Made by a program: the position numbers and the translations under genes. From positions 1,302,001 to 1,366,000 of the forward strand of contig NZ_OV350343.1 of the NCBI RefSeq assembly GCF_923868895.1: a stretch of 64,000 nt of DNA, read 5' to 3'. The notes below the pieces were generated by a model. The model saw only the letters and a list, made by a program, of their open reading frames with translations. It was not told the origin of the DNA and ran no database searches. Below are positions 26,437-35,488 of this stretch, piece by piece (positions within the stretch are counted from its first letter, which is position 1; every line of letters begins with the position of its first letter). This stretch comes from Halomonas sp. TD01. GTDB taxonomy: Bacteria > Pseudomonadota > Gammaproteobacteria > Pseudomonadales > Halomonadaceae.

Positions 26437-28383
26437 TCAGGCGTCTTCGCTGGCCAATAGCTCTGCTTCCATCGTTTCCAGTGCTTCCTCGGCTGCCAGC
26501 CACTGCTGCTCGGCGGTGTCCAAGCGACTTTTGATTTTCGCCTGTTGGGCAAGTGCTTCGGTAAGTTCTGCTTTACGAGCGCTGTCGGTATAAAGTGTTG
26601 GGTCAGCCAGAATAGCTTCTACTTCTTCAAGTGCTTGCTGAGTTTTCTCCATGGCTTTTTCAGCTTGATCGCGCTCTTTTTTCAGCGGTCTTAGCTTCTC
26701 GCGTAGTTCCGCTGCGGCCTTGCGAGCGGCTTTGCGGTCACCGCTAGGCTGTTGGCTTTGGCGTTCGCTTTTTTCGCTACGTGCATCGCGGCGGCCCTCT
26801 TCTAAACGCGCCTTTAGCCATACCCGATAGTCGTCGAGATCGCCATCGAAGGGTTCCACACGATGATCGGCAACCCGCCAGAACTCATCAACCGTGGCGC
26901 GCAATAAATGACGGTCGTGAGATACCAGAATGACGGTACCCTCAAAACTTGCCAGCGCCTCGGTTAGTGCCTCGCGCATTTCCAAGTCCAAGTGGTTGGT
27001 TGGCTCATCGAGCAGCAGCAGGTTTGGTTTCTGCCAGGCGACCAGCGCCAGTGCCAAGCGCGCTTTTTCACCGCCGGAGTAGGTGGCCACTTCGCCAAAA
27101 GCGTCATCGCCCTTAAAGCCAAATCCACCGAGGAAGTTGCGAATTTCTTGGTCACTGGCCGTGGGCGAGAGCCGCTGAACGTGTACAAACGGCGTCGTGG
27201 TTACGTCCAGGCTTTCCAGTTGGTGCTGGGCAAAATAACCAATGGCTAAATGCTCACCTGGCACACGCTTGCCCTCTAGCAGCGCAAGCTCACCGGTCAG
27301 TGATTTGATCAACGTTGATTTACCCGCGCCGTTGGGGCCTAACAGACCAATACGGCTGCCGGGTAATAGCGTAATGTTGACCTTCTCTAATTGGGCGACA
27401 TCGCCCGCGTCTCCACGATAGCCAAGGGTGGCTTGGTCCAGCACGAGCAGCGGGTGCGAAGTCTTATCTGCGGCAGGTAGAGTGAAGTGAAAAGGCGAAT
27501 CCGTATGAGCGACGGCAATGTCGCCCATACGCTCCAGCATTTTCACGCGACTTTGCGCCTGTTTTGCTTTCGTTGCCTGGGCGCGGAAGCGCGCTATGAA
27601 ACGCTCAATTTCCTCGCGGCGGGCCTGCTGTTTGGCCGCTTCGGCTTGCTGTAGGGCGAGCTTTTCAGCTCGTGTGCGCTCAAAGCGAGAGTAGTTGCCA
27701 CGGTAAAGCTCGAGCGTTTGGTGATGCATATGCACGATGTGATCGCACACAGCATCCAAGAAGTCGCGGTCGTGAGAAATCAGCAGCAGCGTGCCTGGGT
27801 AGCGGGTCAGCCACTGTTCTAACCAAAGCAGGGCGTCGAGATCCAGGTGGTTAGTTGGCTCATCAAGCAGTAATAAATCGGAAGGCATAAACAGCGTGCG
27901 AGCTAGATTCACCCGCATACGCCAGCCACCGGAAAAGTCCGACAAGGGCCGCTTAAGATCTGCTTGTACGAAACCGAGCCCCACCAGCAGCTGCGACGCC
28001 CGTGATTCGGCTGTGTAGCCATCCAGAGTTTCGATAAGCCCATGTAACTCGGCTTCACGGTGCGCATCATCTGCTTTGCGAGCGGCCAGCAGATCAGCTT
28101 CCGCTTGCCGCAACGCATGATCGCCATCCAGAACGTACTCCACAATGGGGCGATCCAGTGCTTCAACTTCCTGGGCCATGTGAGCGATCCGCTGGCCACC
28201 GCTCATTTCAACGTCACCTTGGTCGGGGCCAAGTTCGCCTAGCAGGAGTTTGAATAAGCTCGACTTACCGGCGCCGTTTGCCCCGATAATGCCAGCCTTT
28301 ATGCCGCTGTGGAGCGTAAGGTCGGCGTTATCGAGTAGCGTTTGTGTGCCCCGTTGCAGGGCGACTTGGCGCAGTGCGATCAT
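26437..28383 (-). CDS. ABC-F family ATPase, YheS-like
   Basis: A soluble translation-associated ABC-F protein of 648 aa with no membrane domain. Two ATPase modules are visible: Walker A GANGAGKSS, signature FSGGWRMR and Walker B LLLLDEPTNHLDLDAL in the first; GPNGAGKST, YSGGEKARLAL and a second LLLLDEPTNHLDLEM in the second. The linker between them (about 235-290) is the P-site tRNA interaction motif, with ATKAKQAQSRVKMLERM typical of YheS. A charged coiled coil forms the C-terminus. It probably relieves stalled ribosomes; antibiotic protection is less likely for this branch. Its start codon lies opposite the neighbour's leader. Confidence 0.92.
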   Translation of the reverse strand: MIALRQVALQRGTQTLLDNADLTLHSGIKAGIIGANGAGKSSLFKLLLGELGPDQGDVEMSGGQRIAHMAQEVEALDRPIVEYVLDGDHALRQAEADLLAARKADDAHREAELHGLIETLDGYTAESRASQLLVGLGFVQADLKRPLSDFSGGWRMRVNLARTLFMPSDLLLLDEPTNHLDLDALLWLEQWLTRYPGTLLLISHDRDFLDAVCDHIVHMHHQTLELYRGNYSRFERTRAEKLALQQAEAAKQQARREEIERFIARFRAQATKAKQAQSRVKMLERMGDIAVAHTDSPFHFTLPAADKTSHPLLVLDQATLGYRGDAGDVAQLEKVNITLLPGSRIGLLGPNGAGKSTLIKSLTGELALLEGKRVPGEHLAIGYFAQHQLESLDVTTTPFVHVQRLSPTASDQEIRNFLGGFGFKGDDAFGEVATYSGGEKARLALALVAWQKPNLLLLDEPTNHLDLEMREALTEALASFEGTVILVSHDRHLLRATVDEFWRVADHRVEPFDGDLDDYRVWLKARLEEGRRDARSEKSERQSQQPSGDRKAARKAAAELREKLRPLKKERDQAEKAMEKTQQALEEVEAILADPTLYTDSARKAELTEALAQQAKIKSRLDTAEQQWLAAEEALETMEAELLASEDA

Positions 28384-28411
28384 GCATTCTCCCGAAAAAG
28401 TGGGTAAATCA

Positions 28412-28984
28412 ATGTTCGATTCTAACCGATTCCAGCGCTTACAGCAGGCTCCGCTGTGGGATTTTGCACTGACGTTTTATGCCCAGCCTGGGGTTGAGCA
28501 GGCATGCCTTGTTCTGCAGGACAGTGCAGGGGTTGATGTGTGTGAGCTTCTAGTGCATGGCTGGCTCTACCAGTACGGCCTTCAGGCAACGCCAAGTGCG
28601 CTGGCAGTGGAGCGCGAAGCACGTGAGCATTGGCAGCAATCGGTCACAGTAGTTTTGCGACAGTTGCGCCGTGACCTTAAGCCACAAGCCGCAGTAAATG
28701 AGGGCGTTGCTCAATTGCGAAAGACGCTTCAGCAGGCTGAGCTTCAGGCTGAGCGTGAGAATCTTCAACGCTGGCAGCAATGGATATTGCAAGCATCTAA
28801 ACATAACCAGCGGTTAAAAAACTGCGCTATAAGTAAGCAAGATGTTGCACAATGGCTGCAAAGTAAGCTGTTTTCGAATGTTCTTGCCTTTGATCAAGAG
28901 GTTGTGTCACCCGAGCGCGAGAACGTCAGCGAGGCACTTAATATGCTTGCGACACAGCTTGACCGCTACGAGCGACCGCGCTAG
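28412..28984 (+). CDS. TIGR02444 family protein (DUF2390)
   Basis: A 190-aa cytoplasmic protein of the TIGR02444/DUF2390 family, function unknown. The N-terminal block APLWDFALTFYAQPGVEQACL and the later helical segments rich in Gln and Arg are typical; no catalytic motif is seen. I use ATG 28412; ATG 28382 in the same frame would overlap the divergent YheS start codon and is less likely. In related genomes this gene also sits head-to-head with the ABC-F gene, which suggests shared expression but nothing more specific. Confidence 0.8.
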   Translation: MFDSNRFQRLQQAPLWDFALTFYAQPGVEQACLVLQDSAGVDVCELLVHGWLYQYGLQATPSALAVEREAREHWQQSVTVVLRQLRRDLKPQAAVNEGVAQLRKTLQQAELQAERENLQRWQQWILQASKHNQRLKNCAISKQDVAQWLQSKLFSNVLAFDQEVVSPERENVSEALNMLATQLDRYERPR

Positions 28985-29047
28985 CCTGAAATTAAGCTAT
29001 TTTTGAATAACGCGTGTTTCAAGGTTTGTTATTACTTTTGACACTGT

Positions 29048-29136
29048 TTCTAAAAGCTACTTCTAAAAGTTATTCTAGATGTGTTCAAAAAGACATGCTT
29101 TATGAATAGTGCTTTTATGAATAGTGATTCTAAAAG
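29048..29136 (+). repeat. repeat cluster upstream of teaA
   Basis: The 255-bp AT-rich gap before teaA holds three copies of TTCTAAAAG (29048-29056, 29061-29069, 29128-29136). Between them is a 13-bp direct repeat TTTATGAATAGTG (29099-29111 and 29114-29126, period 15 bp). A TATACA hexamer at 29177-29182 could be a -10. The layout suggests repeated binding sites for a regulator of the osmotically controlled tea operon, but none is identified. Confidence 0.55.
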
Positions 29137-29239
29137 TCTGTGACAATTAACAGAGCGTTTTAAGAGCGGCACGCATTATACAAAAATTAAATATTGGCGC
29201 ACTCGCATAGCGCGCTTACCACTGCTAGAGGAACTCTGC

Positions 29240-30286
29240 ATGAAGGCAAGCAAGTTAATTTCGACTCGTTCAGTAACGACCAAGTTAATGACGACGGCGA
29301 GCATTGGTGCACTACTATTTGGCCTCAGCGCAGCCGCTCAAGCAGATAATTGGCGTTACGCCCACGAAGAGTACGAAGGCGATGTCCAAGACGTATTCGC
29401 TTACGCATTCAAAGAATATATCGAAGAGAATTCTGATCACAGCGTTCAGGTCTATCGTTTTGGTGAGTTAGGTGAGTCTGATGACATCATGGAGCAGACT
29501 CAAAACGGCATTCTCCAGTTCGTAAACCAGTCGCCTGGTTTCACGGGTTCTCTTATTCCAGAAGCGCAAATCTTCTTTATCCCTTATCTGTTACCAACAG
29601 ATGAAGAAACCGTCCTTACTTTCTTCGACGAAAGTAAGGCTATCAACGAAATGTTCCCAGAGCTCTATGCCGAGCAAGGCCTTGAGCTACTTAAGATGTA
29701 CCCTGAAGGTGAAATGGTTGTTACCACCGACGAGCCAATTAGCTCGCCGGAAGATATGAATAACAAAAAAATTCGTACCATGACGAACCCATTGCTTTCA
29801 GAAACCTACGATGCCTTTGGTGCAACACCGACGCCACTGCCTTGGGGTGAAGTATATGGTGGTTTGCAAACTGGCATTATCGATGGCCAAGAAAATCCGA
29901 TTTTCTGGATCGAGTCTGGCGGCTTGTATGAAGTGTCTCCGCACCTTACCTTCACAGGCCATGGTTGGTTCACTACCGCGATGATGGCTAATCAAGACTT
30001 CTATGAAGGCTTGTCTGATGAAGACAAAGAGCTGGTGCAAGAAGCGTCTGATGCTGCCTATGACCACACAATTGAGCACATCAAAGGGCTAGCCGACGAG
30101 GCATTAGCTAAAATCCAAGAAGCTTCGGATGAAGTCACTGTGACGCGCTTGAATGAAGAGCAAATTCAGGCTTTCCGTGAGCGTGCTCCGCAGGTGGAAG
30201 AGGCCTTCCTAGGCATGACGGGGGAGCGTGGTGCTGAGCTGCTTGAGCAGTTTAAAGCCGATCTCGAAGCCGTAACTAACGAGTGA
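29240..30286 (+). CDS. teaA: TeaA, ectoine/hydroxyectoine-binding TRAP receptor
   Basis: High-affinity periplasmic receptor for ectoine and hydroxyectoine (348 aa). I recognise the mature protein as very close to H. elongata TeaA: NWRYAHEEYEGDVQDVF, VYRFGELGESDDIMEQTQNG, FVNQSPGFTGSLIP, TPLPWGEVYGGLQTGI and ENPIFWIESGGLYEV. These stretches include the aromatic and acidic residues that hold ectoine in the known structure. The signal peptide is cleaved near AQA-DNW. A terminator follows the gene, so the receptor can be made in excess over the membrane subunits. The operon recovers ectoine leaking from the cell and takes it up from the medium on osmotic up-shock. Confidence 0.96.
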   Translation: MKASKLISTRSVTTKLMTTASIGALLFGLSAAAQADNWRYAHEEYEGDVQDVFAYAFKEYIEENSDHSVQVYRFGELGESDDIMEQTQNGILQFVNQSPGFTGSLIPEAQIFFIPYLLPTDEETVLTFFDESKAINEMFPELYAEQGLELLKMYPEGEMVVTTDEPISSPEDMNNKKIRTMTNPLLSETYDAFGATPTPLPWGEVYGGLQTGIIDGQENPIFWIESGGLYEVSPHLTFTGHGWFTTAMMANQDFYEGLSDEDKELVQEASDAAYDHTIEHIKGLADEALAKIQEASDEVTVTRLNEEQIQAFRERAPQVEEAFLGMTGERGAELLEQFKADLEAVTNE

Positions 30287-30327
30287 TTCACCGTTTAGCA
30301 CGCTCGCTTTAACGGACAATCACCTAG

Positions 30328-30352
30328 GGGGCAGCCAGCGCTGCCCCTTTTC
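30328..30352 (+). terminator. intrinsic terminator between teaA and teaB
   Basis: GGGGCAGC and GCTGCCCC form a perfect 8-bp stem with loop CAGC, followed by TTTTC. It lies 41 bases after teaA and 232 bases before teaB. It would uncouple receptor expression from the membrane subunits, either partly by read-through or fully with a second promoter before teaB. Confidence 0.85.
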
Positions 30353-30583
30353 TATTCCTACACGCTCGTCTGGTGCTGACAGCCACCTAACAAAAAAAGC
30401 GCGTTACCTTACGCAAAAGACAGAAAAATTTACGTACATCCAGCGTTGAAGCGGAAAGAGTTATTAACCGTTACGCTACAAAATGAGTAGGGCCGGACAT
30501 GCTCCGTTCGGTGGTCAGTGAAGGAAGAGGCGCTAGGTTGTCTTAAATAGTTAGCTGCCACGCTGCATAAGAGGAGATCGGCC

Positions 30584-31162
30584 ATGACCGAAGAAGAATC
30601 CGAAAAGAATTACAGCTCTGGTTTGCCCGGCATACTAGGGGTGATCGACACTGCAATTAGCAAAATCGAGTCAGTCATACTGGCGCTGGGGGTTTTGCTA
30701 ATGGCGCTGAATACGGTCACCAATGTTATTGCCCGTTTTGTATTTGGCAATAGCATTATGTTTTCAGGTGAATTAAACCGTATTTTGATCATTATGATTA
30801 CCTTCGCGGGTATTGGTTACGCCGCTCGACACGGCCGCCATATTCGCATGTCAGCAATCTACGATGCTTTGCCCGTTGGGGGGCGCAAGGTGTTGATGAT
30901 AGGTATTTCGTTATTTACCTCCCTCGTTATGTTTTTCCTGCTGTACTACTCCGTCGTGTACATCCTCGACCTTCAAAGCAAAGGTCGTGTGTTGCCGTCA
31001 CTAGGGATACCTATTTGGATCATTTATGTCTGGGTACCCATGGGTTTCCTAATTACGGGCATTCAGTATCTGTTAACGGCAATTAAAAACCTTACCTCTC
31101 GGGATGTATATCTCTCTACAGGGGTAGTCGACGGTTACAAAGACACCGAAACAGAAGTGTAA
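30584..31162 (+). CDS. teaB: TeaB, small membrane subunit of the ectoine TRAP transporter
   Basis: The 192-aa DctQ-type subunit with four membrane helices (about 28-50, 65-82, 103-126 and 145-168) and the loop [19 protein letters not shown] precedes the ATG. It pairs with TeaC, 28 bases downstream, to form the Na+-coupled translocator that accepts ectoine from TeaA. The 297-bp gap upstream of it, after the teaA terminator, contains no gene and may hold its own promoter. Confidence 0.94.
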   Translation: MTEEESEKNYSSGLPGILGVIDTAISKIESVILALGVLLMALNTVTNVIARFVFGNSIMFSGELNRILIIMITFAGIGYAARHGRHIRMSAIYDALPVGGRKVLMIGISLFTSLVMFFLLYYSVVYILDLQSKGRVLPSLGIPIWIIYVWVPMGFLITGIQYLLTAIKNLTSRDVYLSTGVVDGYKDTETEV

Positions 31163-31190
31163 AGCAGGGCTTGCACCCTAGGGGAACGCT

Positions 31191-32474
31191 ATGACGACGA
31201 TAATGGTAGTCACCATGATTGCCCTGCTGCTGCTGGGCTTTCCTATGATGATCCCGCTGATTACGGCGGCGGTGATCGGTTTTTATATGATGTTTAACGG
31301 CTTCGGCCAAATGGATACGTTGATCCAGCAGATGATGGCGGGCATCCGGCCTGCCTCGCTGATTGCGGTGCCGATGTTTATTCTGGCGGCAGATATTATG
31401 ACGCGCGGCCAGTCTGCTAATCGCCTAATCGATATGGTGATGTCCTTTATAGGCCATATCAAAGGTGGTCTTGCGGTCAGTACAGCAACTTCTTGTACGC
31501 TGTTTGGCGCGGTTTCTGGTTCTACCCAGGCAACCGTGGTAGCGGTGGGCTCACCTCTGCGGCCCAAGATGCTGAAAGCGGGCTACTCTGACCCCTTTAC
31601 ACTGGCGCTAATCATTAACGCTAGTGATATCGCCTTTTTGATACCCCCAAGTATTGGCATGATCATTTACGGGGTTATTTCGGGTACATCGATTGGCGAG
31701 CTGTTTATCGCGGGTATTGGGCCAGGGCTTTTAATCCTGTTTATGTTCTCAATCTATTGCATTATTTATGCCGTGGTAAAAGGCGTGCCTACTGAGCCTC
31801 GCGCTAGCTGGAAAGAGCGCGCCATCGCAGTGCAAAAAGCGCTATGGCCGTTAGGTTTTCCAGTCATTATCGTTGGTGGTATTTACGGTGGTGTTTTTAG
31901 CCCGACGGAAGCAGCAGCAGCCTGTGTGTTGTATGCAATACTGCTCGAATTTGTGGTGTTCCGTTCCCTCAAAATGAACGATATTTATGCGATTGCTAAA
32001 TCCACCGGCTTAATTACCGCGGTGGTGTTTATATTGGTCGCCGTGGGTAATGGGTTCTCCTGGATAATCTCGTTCGCGCAGATTCCACAAATGATTTTGG
32101 AAGCGGTAGGTGTAAATGAAGCCGGGCCTACAGGCGTACTGATCGCGATCTGTATTTCTTTCTTTGTTGCTTGCATGTTTGTTGATCCGATTGTGGTCAT
32201 TCTGGTGCTTACGCCCATTTTCGCGCCTGCGATTGCGGCGACCGGCCTGGACCCTGTTCTGGTGGGTGTTTTGATCACGCTGCAGGTGGCCATTGGCTCG
32301 GCGACCCCGCCCTTTGGCTGCGATATATTTACCGCGATTGCGATCTTTAAGCGGCCTTACTGGGAAGTCATCAAAGGCACACCGCCCTTCATCTTTATGC
32401 TGATTTTAGCGGCGGCGCTGCTGATCATGTTTCCGCAAATTGCGCTGTTCTTGCGTGATGTTGCCTTCCGCTAA
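31191..32474 (+). CDS. teaC: TeaC, large membrane subunit of the ectoine TRAP transporter
   Basis: The 427-aa DctM-type translocation subunit with about 12 hydrophobic segments. Signatures are SLIAVPMFILAADIMTRG, IINASDIAFLIPPSIGM and GSATPPFGCDIFTAIAIF, the last being the family's C-terminal substrate/ion motif. It sits between teaB and teaD with short gaps, as in H. elongata. Its hydrophobic core differs clearly from the other DctM protein at 20552, so the two TRAP systems are not recent duplicates. Confidence 0.95.
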   Translation: MTTIMVVTMIALLLLGFPMMIPLITAAVIGFYMMFNGFGQMDTLIQQMMAGIRPASLIAVPMFILAADIMTRGQSANRLIDMVMSFIGHIKGGLAVSTATSCTLFGAVSGSTQATVVAVGSPLRPKMLKAGYSDPFTLALIINASDIAFLIPPSIGMIIYGVISGTSIGELFIAGIGPGLLILFMFSIYCIIYAVVKGVPTEPRASWKERAIAVQKALWPLGFPVIIVGGIYGGVFSPTEAAAACVLYAILLEFVVFRSLKMNDIYAIAKSTGLITAVVFILVAVGNGFSWIISFAQIPQMILEAVGVNEAGPTGVLIAICISFFVACMFVDPIVVILVLTPIFAPAIAATGLDPVLVGVLITLQVAIGSATPPFGCDIFTAIAIFKRPYWEVIKGTPPFIFMLILAAALLIMFPQIALFLRDVAFR

Positions 32475-32495
32475 GCAGTCACAAGGAGATCGCGG

Positions 32496-32939
32496 ATGTT
32501 TAATCGCATTTTAATTCCCGTTGATGGCTCAAAAGGGGCGATTAAGGCACTGGATAAAGCGGTTGGCCTGCATATGCTTACCGGTGCAGAACTTTATTTG
32601 CTGTGTGTCTTTAAGCACCACAGCTTATTGGAAGCATCGCTTTCCATGGTGCGGCCGAATAAACTTGATTTGCCCGATGATGCACTGAAAGAGTACGCCA
32701 CGGAAATTGCAGTACACGCCAAGTCCTATGCCATAGAGATGGGGGCAGACAGCGCGCGAATAAGGGCGTTTGTGAAAGGCGGGCGCCCCTCGCGAACCAT
32801 TGTGCGCTTTGCCCGTAAACGGGAGTGCGACTTAATTGTGATTGGCGCTCAGGGAACCAACGGCGAGAAAAATCTGCTGTTGGGCAGTGTCTCCCAACGT
32901 GTGGCGGGTGCGGCACACTGTCCTACGTTGGTCGTTTAA
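32496..32939 (+). CDS. teaD: TeaD, ATP-binding universal stress protein regulating TeaABC
   Basis: The 147-aa single-domain Usp encoded directly after teaC. The ATP-binding motif is intact (Gly, two residues, Gly, nine residues, Gly-Ser, in [15 protein letters not shown]). In H. elongata TeaD binds ATP and restrains ectoine uptake through TeaABC, linking transport to ATP status. AAGGAG precedes the ATG by eight bases. An inverted repeat CTAGCACCCG/CGGGTGTTAG (32973-33020) in the following gap could be a weak end signal, but it has no T-tract. Confidence 0.94.
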   Translation: MFNRILIPVDGSKGAIKALDKAVGLHMLTGAELYLLCVFKHHSLLEASLSMVRPNKLDLPDDALKEYATEIAVHAKSYAIEMGADSARIRAFVKGGRPSRTIVRFARKRECDLIVIGAQGTNGEKNLLLGSVSQRVAGAAHCPTLVV

Positions 32940-33073
32940 GACACCAAACTACTGCACTTGATCGTGGTCTTACTAGCACCCGTCGTCTCAGGTAATGCAG
33001 CCTGGGGTGGCGGGTGTTAGTCTTTGAAGCACTCAAACATTTGGCGCGTTGCGCCTTGGATAAGGTTCTTTTC

Positions 33074-33754
33074 ATGAAAGCATTATTTTCTTCCACCGCT
33101 TTGGCGAGTTTGTTATTGGTCGCTCCTTTTGCAGCAGCGGCCCCTGAAACCGACGAACAGCGCCTTGCTTACAGCTTAGGCGTGACCCTGGGCGAGAGCA
33201 TGCAGGCCGATATTGAAGACCTCGACCTTGATGCATTTACGGACGGCATGCGCGATGTCTTTGATGGCAATGAGTTAGCGTTAAGCGAGGAAGAGATGAT
33301 GGAAGCGCTGGTCGCTTTCCAAGAACGTTCTATGGCGGAGCGCGAGCAAGAAGCCGCTGAAATTGCTCAGATTAATCTAGAGGAAGGCCAAGCTTATTTG
33401 GCTGAAAACGCTGAGCGTGAAGAAGTTGAAGTTACCGAATCTGGCTTGCAGTATGAAGTACTTGAGTCCGGTGACGGCGCAACTCCTGGCGCTGAAGACA
33501 CCGTTGAAGTGAATTATGAAGGCATGCTGCTGGACGGCACCGTATTCGACAGTTCCTTTGAGCGTGGCCAGCCGGTGAGCTTCCAGGTAAATCAAGTCAT
33601 TGAAGGTTGGCAGGAGGCGCTTCAGCTGATGAGCGTCGGCGATAGCTGGATGCTATATATCCCTGCTGAGCTGGCTTATGGTGAAGGTGGTCAAGGTCCT
33701 ATTGGCCCGAATGAAATGCTGACGTTCCGCGTTGAACTGTTAGGCGTTGAGTAA
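33074..33754 (+). CDS. FKBP-type peptidyl-prolyl cis-trans isomerase, periplasmic (FklB/Mip-like)
   Basis: Exported folding catalyst of 226 aa. A signal peptide (MKALFSSTALASLLLVAPFA) is followed by the alpha-helical dimerisation domain of Mip/FkpA proteins (about 25-110) and a C-terminal FKBP domain (about 120-226) with VNYEGMLLDGTVFDSS, GWQEALQLMSVG and IPAELAYGEGG. The next gene, also secreted, begins on the base after its stop. The signal peptide is the reason to prefer ATG 33074 over the earlier in-frame GTG or ATG. Confidence 0.93.
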   Translation: MKALFSSTALASLLLVAPFAAAAPETDEQRLAYSLGVTLGESMQADIEDLDLDAFTDGMRDVFDGNELALSEEEMMEALVAFQERSMAEREQEAAEIAQINLEEGQAYLAENAEREEVEVTESGLQYEVLESGDGATPGAEDTVEVNYEGMLLDGTVFDSSFERGQPVSFQVNQVIEGWQEALQLMSVGDSWMLYIPAELAYGEGGQGPIGPNEMLTFRVELLGVE

Positions 33755-34804
33755 ATGATACGTTCCGCCGCTTCTACGTCTTGCCTTTTTGGCGCGCTTT
33801 TACTGCTGGGCAGCGCGGCTGTTCACGCTGAAGCAGAGGACGTGCCTGGAGATTTACCTGCATTAAGCGCAGCGAGTGACCGCGCTAGCGTGGTCGGCGT
33901 GTCGTCTGGCGGCTACATGGCCGCACAGTTGGCGGTTGCTTGGCCTGAACGCTTTAGTGGCGTAGGCGTATTAGCGGCGGGCCCCTGGAGCTGTGCCCAA
34001 GGTGCGCTTAGTTTGGCTCTTAGCCAGTGTATGAGCACCCGACGTGGGTTGCCTTCTCTGGATGAGCTGGATCGCCGGCGCGAGCGTTATGAGTCGCTTG
34101 AGCAGGTGGGTGAGCGCGATGCGCTAAGCCAGCTGCGAGCCTATGTATGGCACGGTGATGAAGATGACACTGTTTCTCCAGAGCTGGGTAGCTTGTTGGC
34201 AGAACAGTGGCAGCGCTGGCTGGCATCTTCAGAGCAGCTGCGTTTCGTACGCAGTGAGAACACTGGTCATGGTTGGCCCATAAAACTGCCGAAGCAGGCC
34301 AACGCTAGCCCCCAGACATTTGGCGGTTGTCGACAGGGCGGGGGCAGCCATGTGCTTGCTTGTGATGAGAATGTGGCTGGCGATATGCTTTCATGGCTTT
34401 ACCCTGAGCGTGATGCAAATGCTAGCGAGGGCGAAGTAGTTGCCTTTGATCAGTCGGAGTTCGCTGTTAAAGGCTTGGCCGACGTGGGGTATCTGTTTAT
34501 TCCTGAGGCGTGCGAGGCGGGGGGCTGCCCTGTCACGATAGCGTTGCATGGCTGTCAAATGAGTGTAGACGCCATTGGCGACACGTTTATGCGCCACAGT
34601 GGTTTAAATCGCTGGGCAGCAGACTATGGTCAAGTGGTGCTATACCCGCAGGCGGAAAGTAGCATGGCTAATCCGCAGGGGTGTTGGGATTGGTGGGGCT
34701 TTGCCGAAAGCACTTGGCAGCTCAATCCGCTGCATGACACGCGTGATGGCACTCAAGCCAGAGCGCTAATGGCGATGCTTGAGCACCTACAAAGTACGCC
34801 TTAA
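33755..34804 (+). CDS. secreted PHB-depolymerase-like esterase (circularly permuted alpha/beta hydrolase)
   Basis: A 349-aa protein with an N-terminal signal peptide (cleavage near VHA-EAE). The lipase box GVSSGG puts the nucleophile at Ser50, unusually near the N-terminus. It is followed by WHGDEDD (acid) and TGHGWP (His), the order found in the circularly permuted poly(3-hydroxybutyrate) depolymerase of Penicillium. A second part (ALHGCQM, NRWAADYG, QGCWDWWGF) matches the C-terminal region of bacterial relatives. It may degrade extracellular PHB or oligomers; the substrate is not proven. It abuts the FKBP stop with no gap, so the pair is probably cotranscribed. Confidence 0.8.
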   Translation: MIRSAASTSCLFGALLLLGSAAVHAEAEDVPGDLPALSAASDRASVVGVSSGGYMAAQLAVAWPERFSGVGVLAAGPWSCAQGALSLALSQCMSTRRGLPSLDELDRRRERYESLEQVGERDALSQLRAYVWHGDEDDTVSPELGSLLAEQWQRWLASSEQLRFVRSENTGHGWPIKLPKQANASPQTFGGCRQGGGSHVLACDENVAGDMLSWLYPERDANASEGEVVAFDQSEFAVKGLADVGYLFIPEACEAGGCPVTIALHGCQMSVDAIGDTFMRHSGLNRWAADYGQVVLYPQAESSMANPQGCWDWWGFAESTWQLNPLHDTRDGTQARALMAMLEHLQSTP

Positions 34805-34874
34805 ACCTAAGCACATCCTAATTCCAGGTTCTAAATCCAAGTACTTGGTCAGTACTGCTTTGCTGTATTTCTTA

Positions 34875-35483
34875 CTAGTTGTTTAGCTCATTCTCCAGCG
34901 CTGACACTAAGCCGTGTGGTGCTGGGGAGTAGAGCACTCTCTGTAAAATCTTACCGTTACGGTTAACTAAGAAAAGCGATGCGCTATGGTCAATGGTATA
35001 GGCCATGGCTGAGTCGGGTGCCTCTACTCGTCGCCAAATAACGCCATAGCGTGCCGCAACATCTTCAAGCTGCTCTTGACTACCCACCAAGCCGATAAAG
35101 GCATCACCAAAGAACTGCATATACTCTTCCATGCGTGGCAGCGTATCGCGTTCAGGATCAACCGTTACCATGACAGGCACCACGCGTTCGCGCTGAGCGT
35201 CGCTTAGCTGGGCCAACGCCTGACGCTTAACGGCCTGATTCATTGGGCAAACGTCGGGGCAGTAGGTGTAGCCAAATGAAACAATGGCAATGTCGTCTTC
35301 ATCTAGCTGGGAGAGAGAGAAATCACCTTGAGTAGAGGGCATTTCTATTGGTCCTCCCGTCACGTCGTCACTGTCAGGCTGAAAGGCAAACTGGTACAGG
35401 CCGATAGCGGAAACGGTCAGCATGACGAGTATGAGTGCTAGTCCCAGCCAGAGTGATTTACGATTGTTTGGTTTAACGGCCAT
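34875..35483 (-). CDS. Sco1/SenC-family copper chaperone
   Basis: A 202-aa protein with an N-terminal membrane anchor (about residues 10-30) and a thioredoxin-like periplasmic domain. The copper-binding CPDVC and the distal histidine in TIDHSASLF are present, so it should deliver copper to the CuA centre of cytochrome c oxidase, or act as a thiol reductant. No oxidase gene is in the window. It lies five bases after the next gene upstream on the same strand, a small membrane-anchored protein probably acting in the same process. Confidence 0.93.
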   Translation of the reverse strand: MAVKPNNRKSLWLGLALILVMLTVSAIGLYQFAFQPDSDDVTGGPIEMPSTQGDFSLSQLDEDDIAIVSFGYTYCPDVCPMNQAVKRQALAQLSDAQRERVVPVMVTVDPERDTLPRMEEYMQFFGDAFIGLVGSQEQLEDVAARYGVIWRRVEAPDSAMAYTIDHSASLFLVNRNGKILQRVLYSPAPHGLVSALENELNN

Positions 35484-35488
35484 GCGTA

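Noticed and set aside
32973..33020. Inverted repeat after teaD as a terminator
   Set aside because: The 10-bp arms are separated by 28 bases and no T-tract follows. It may be chance.
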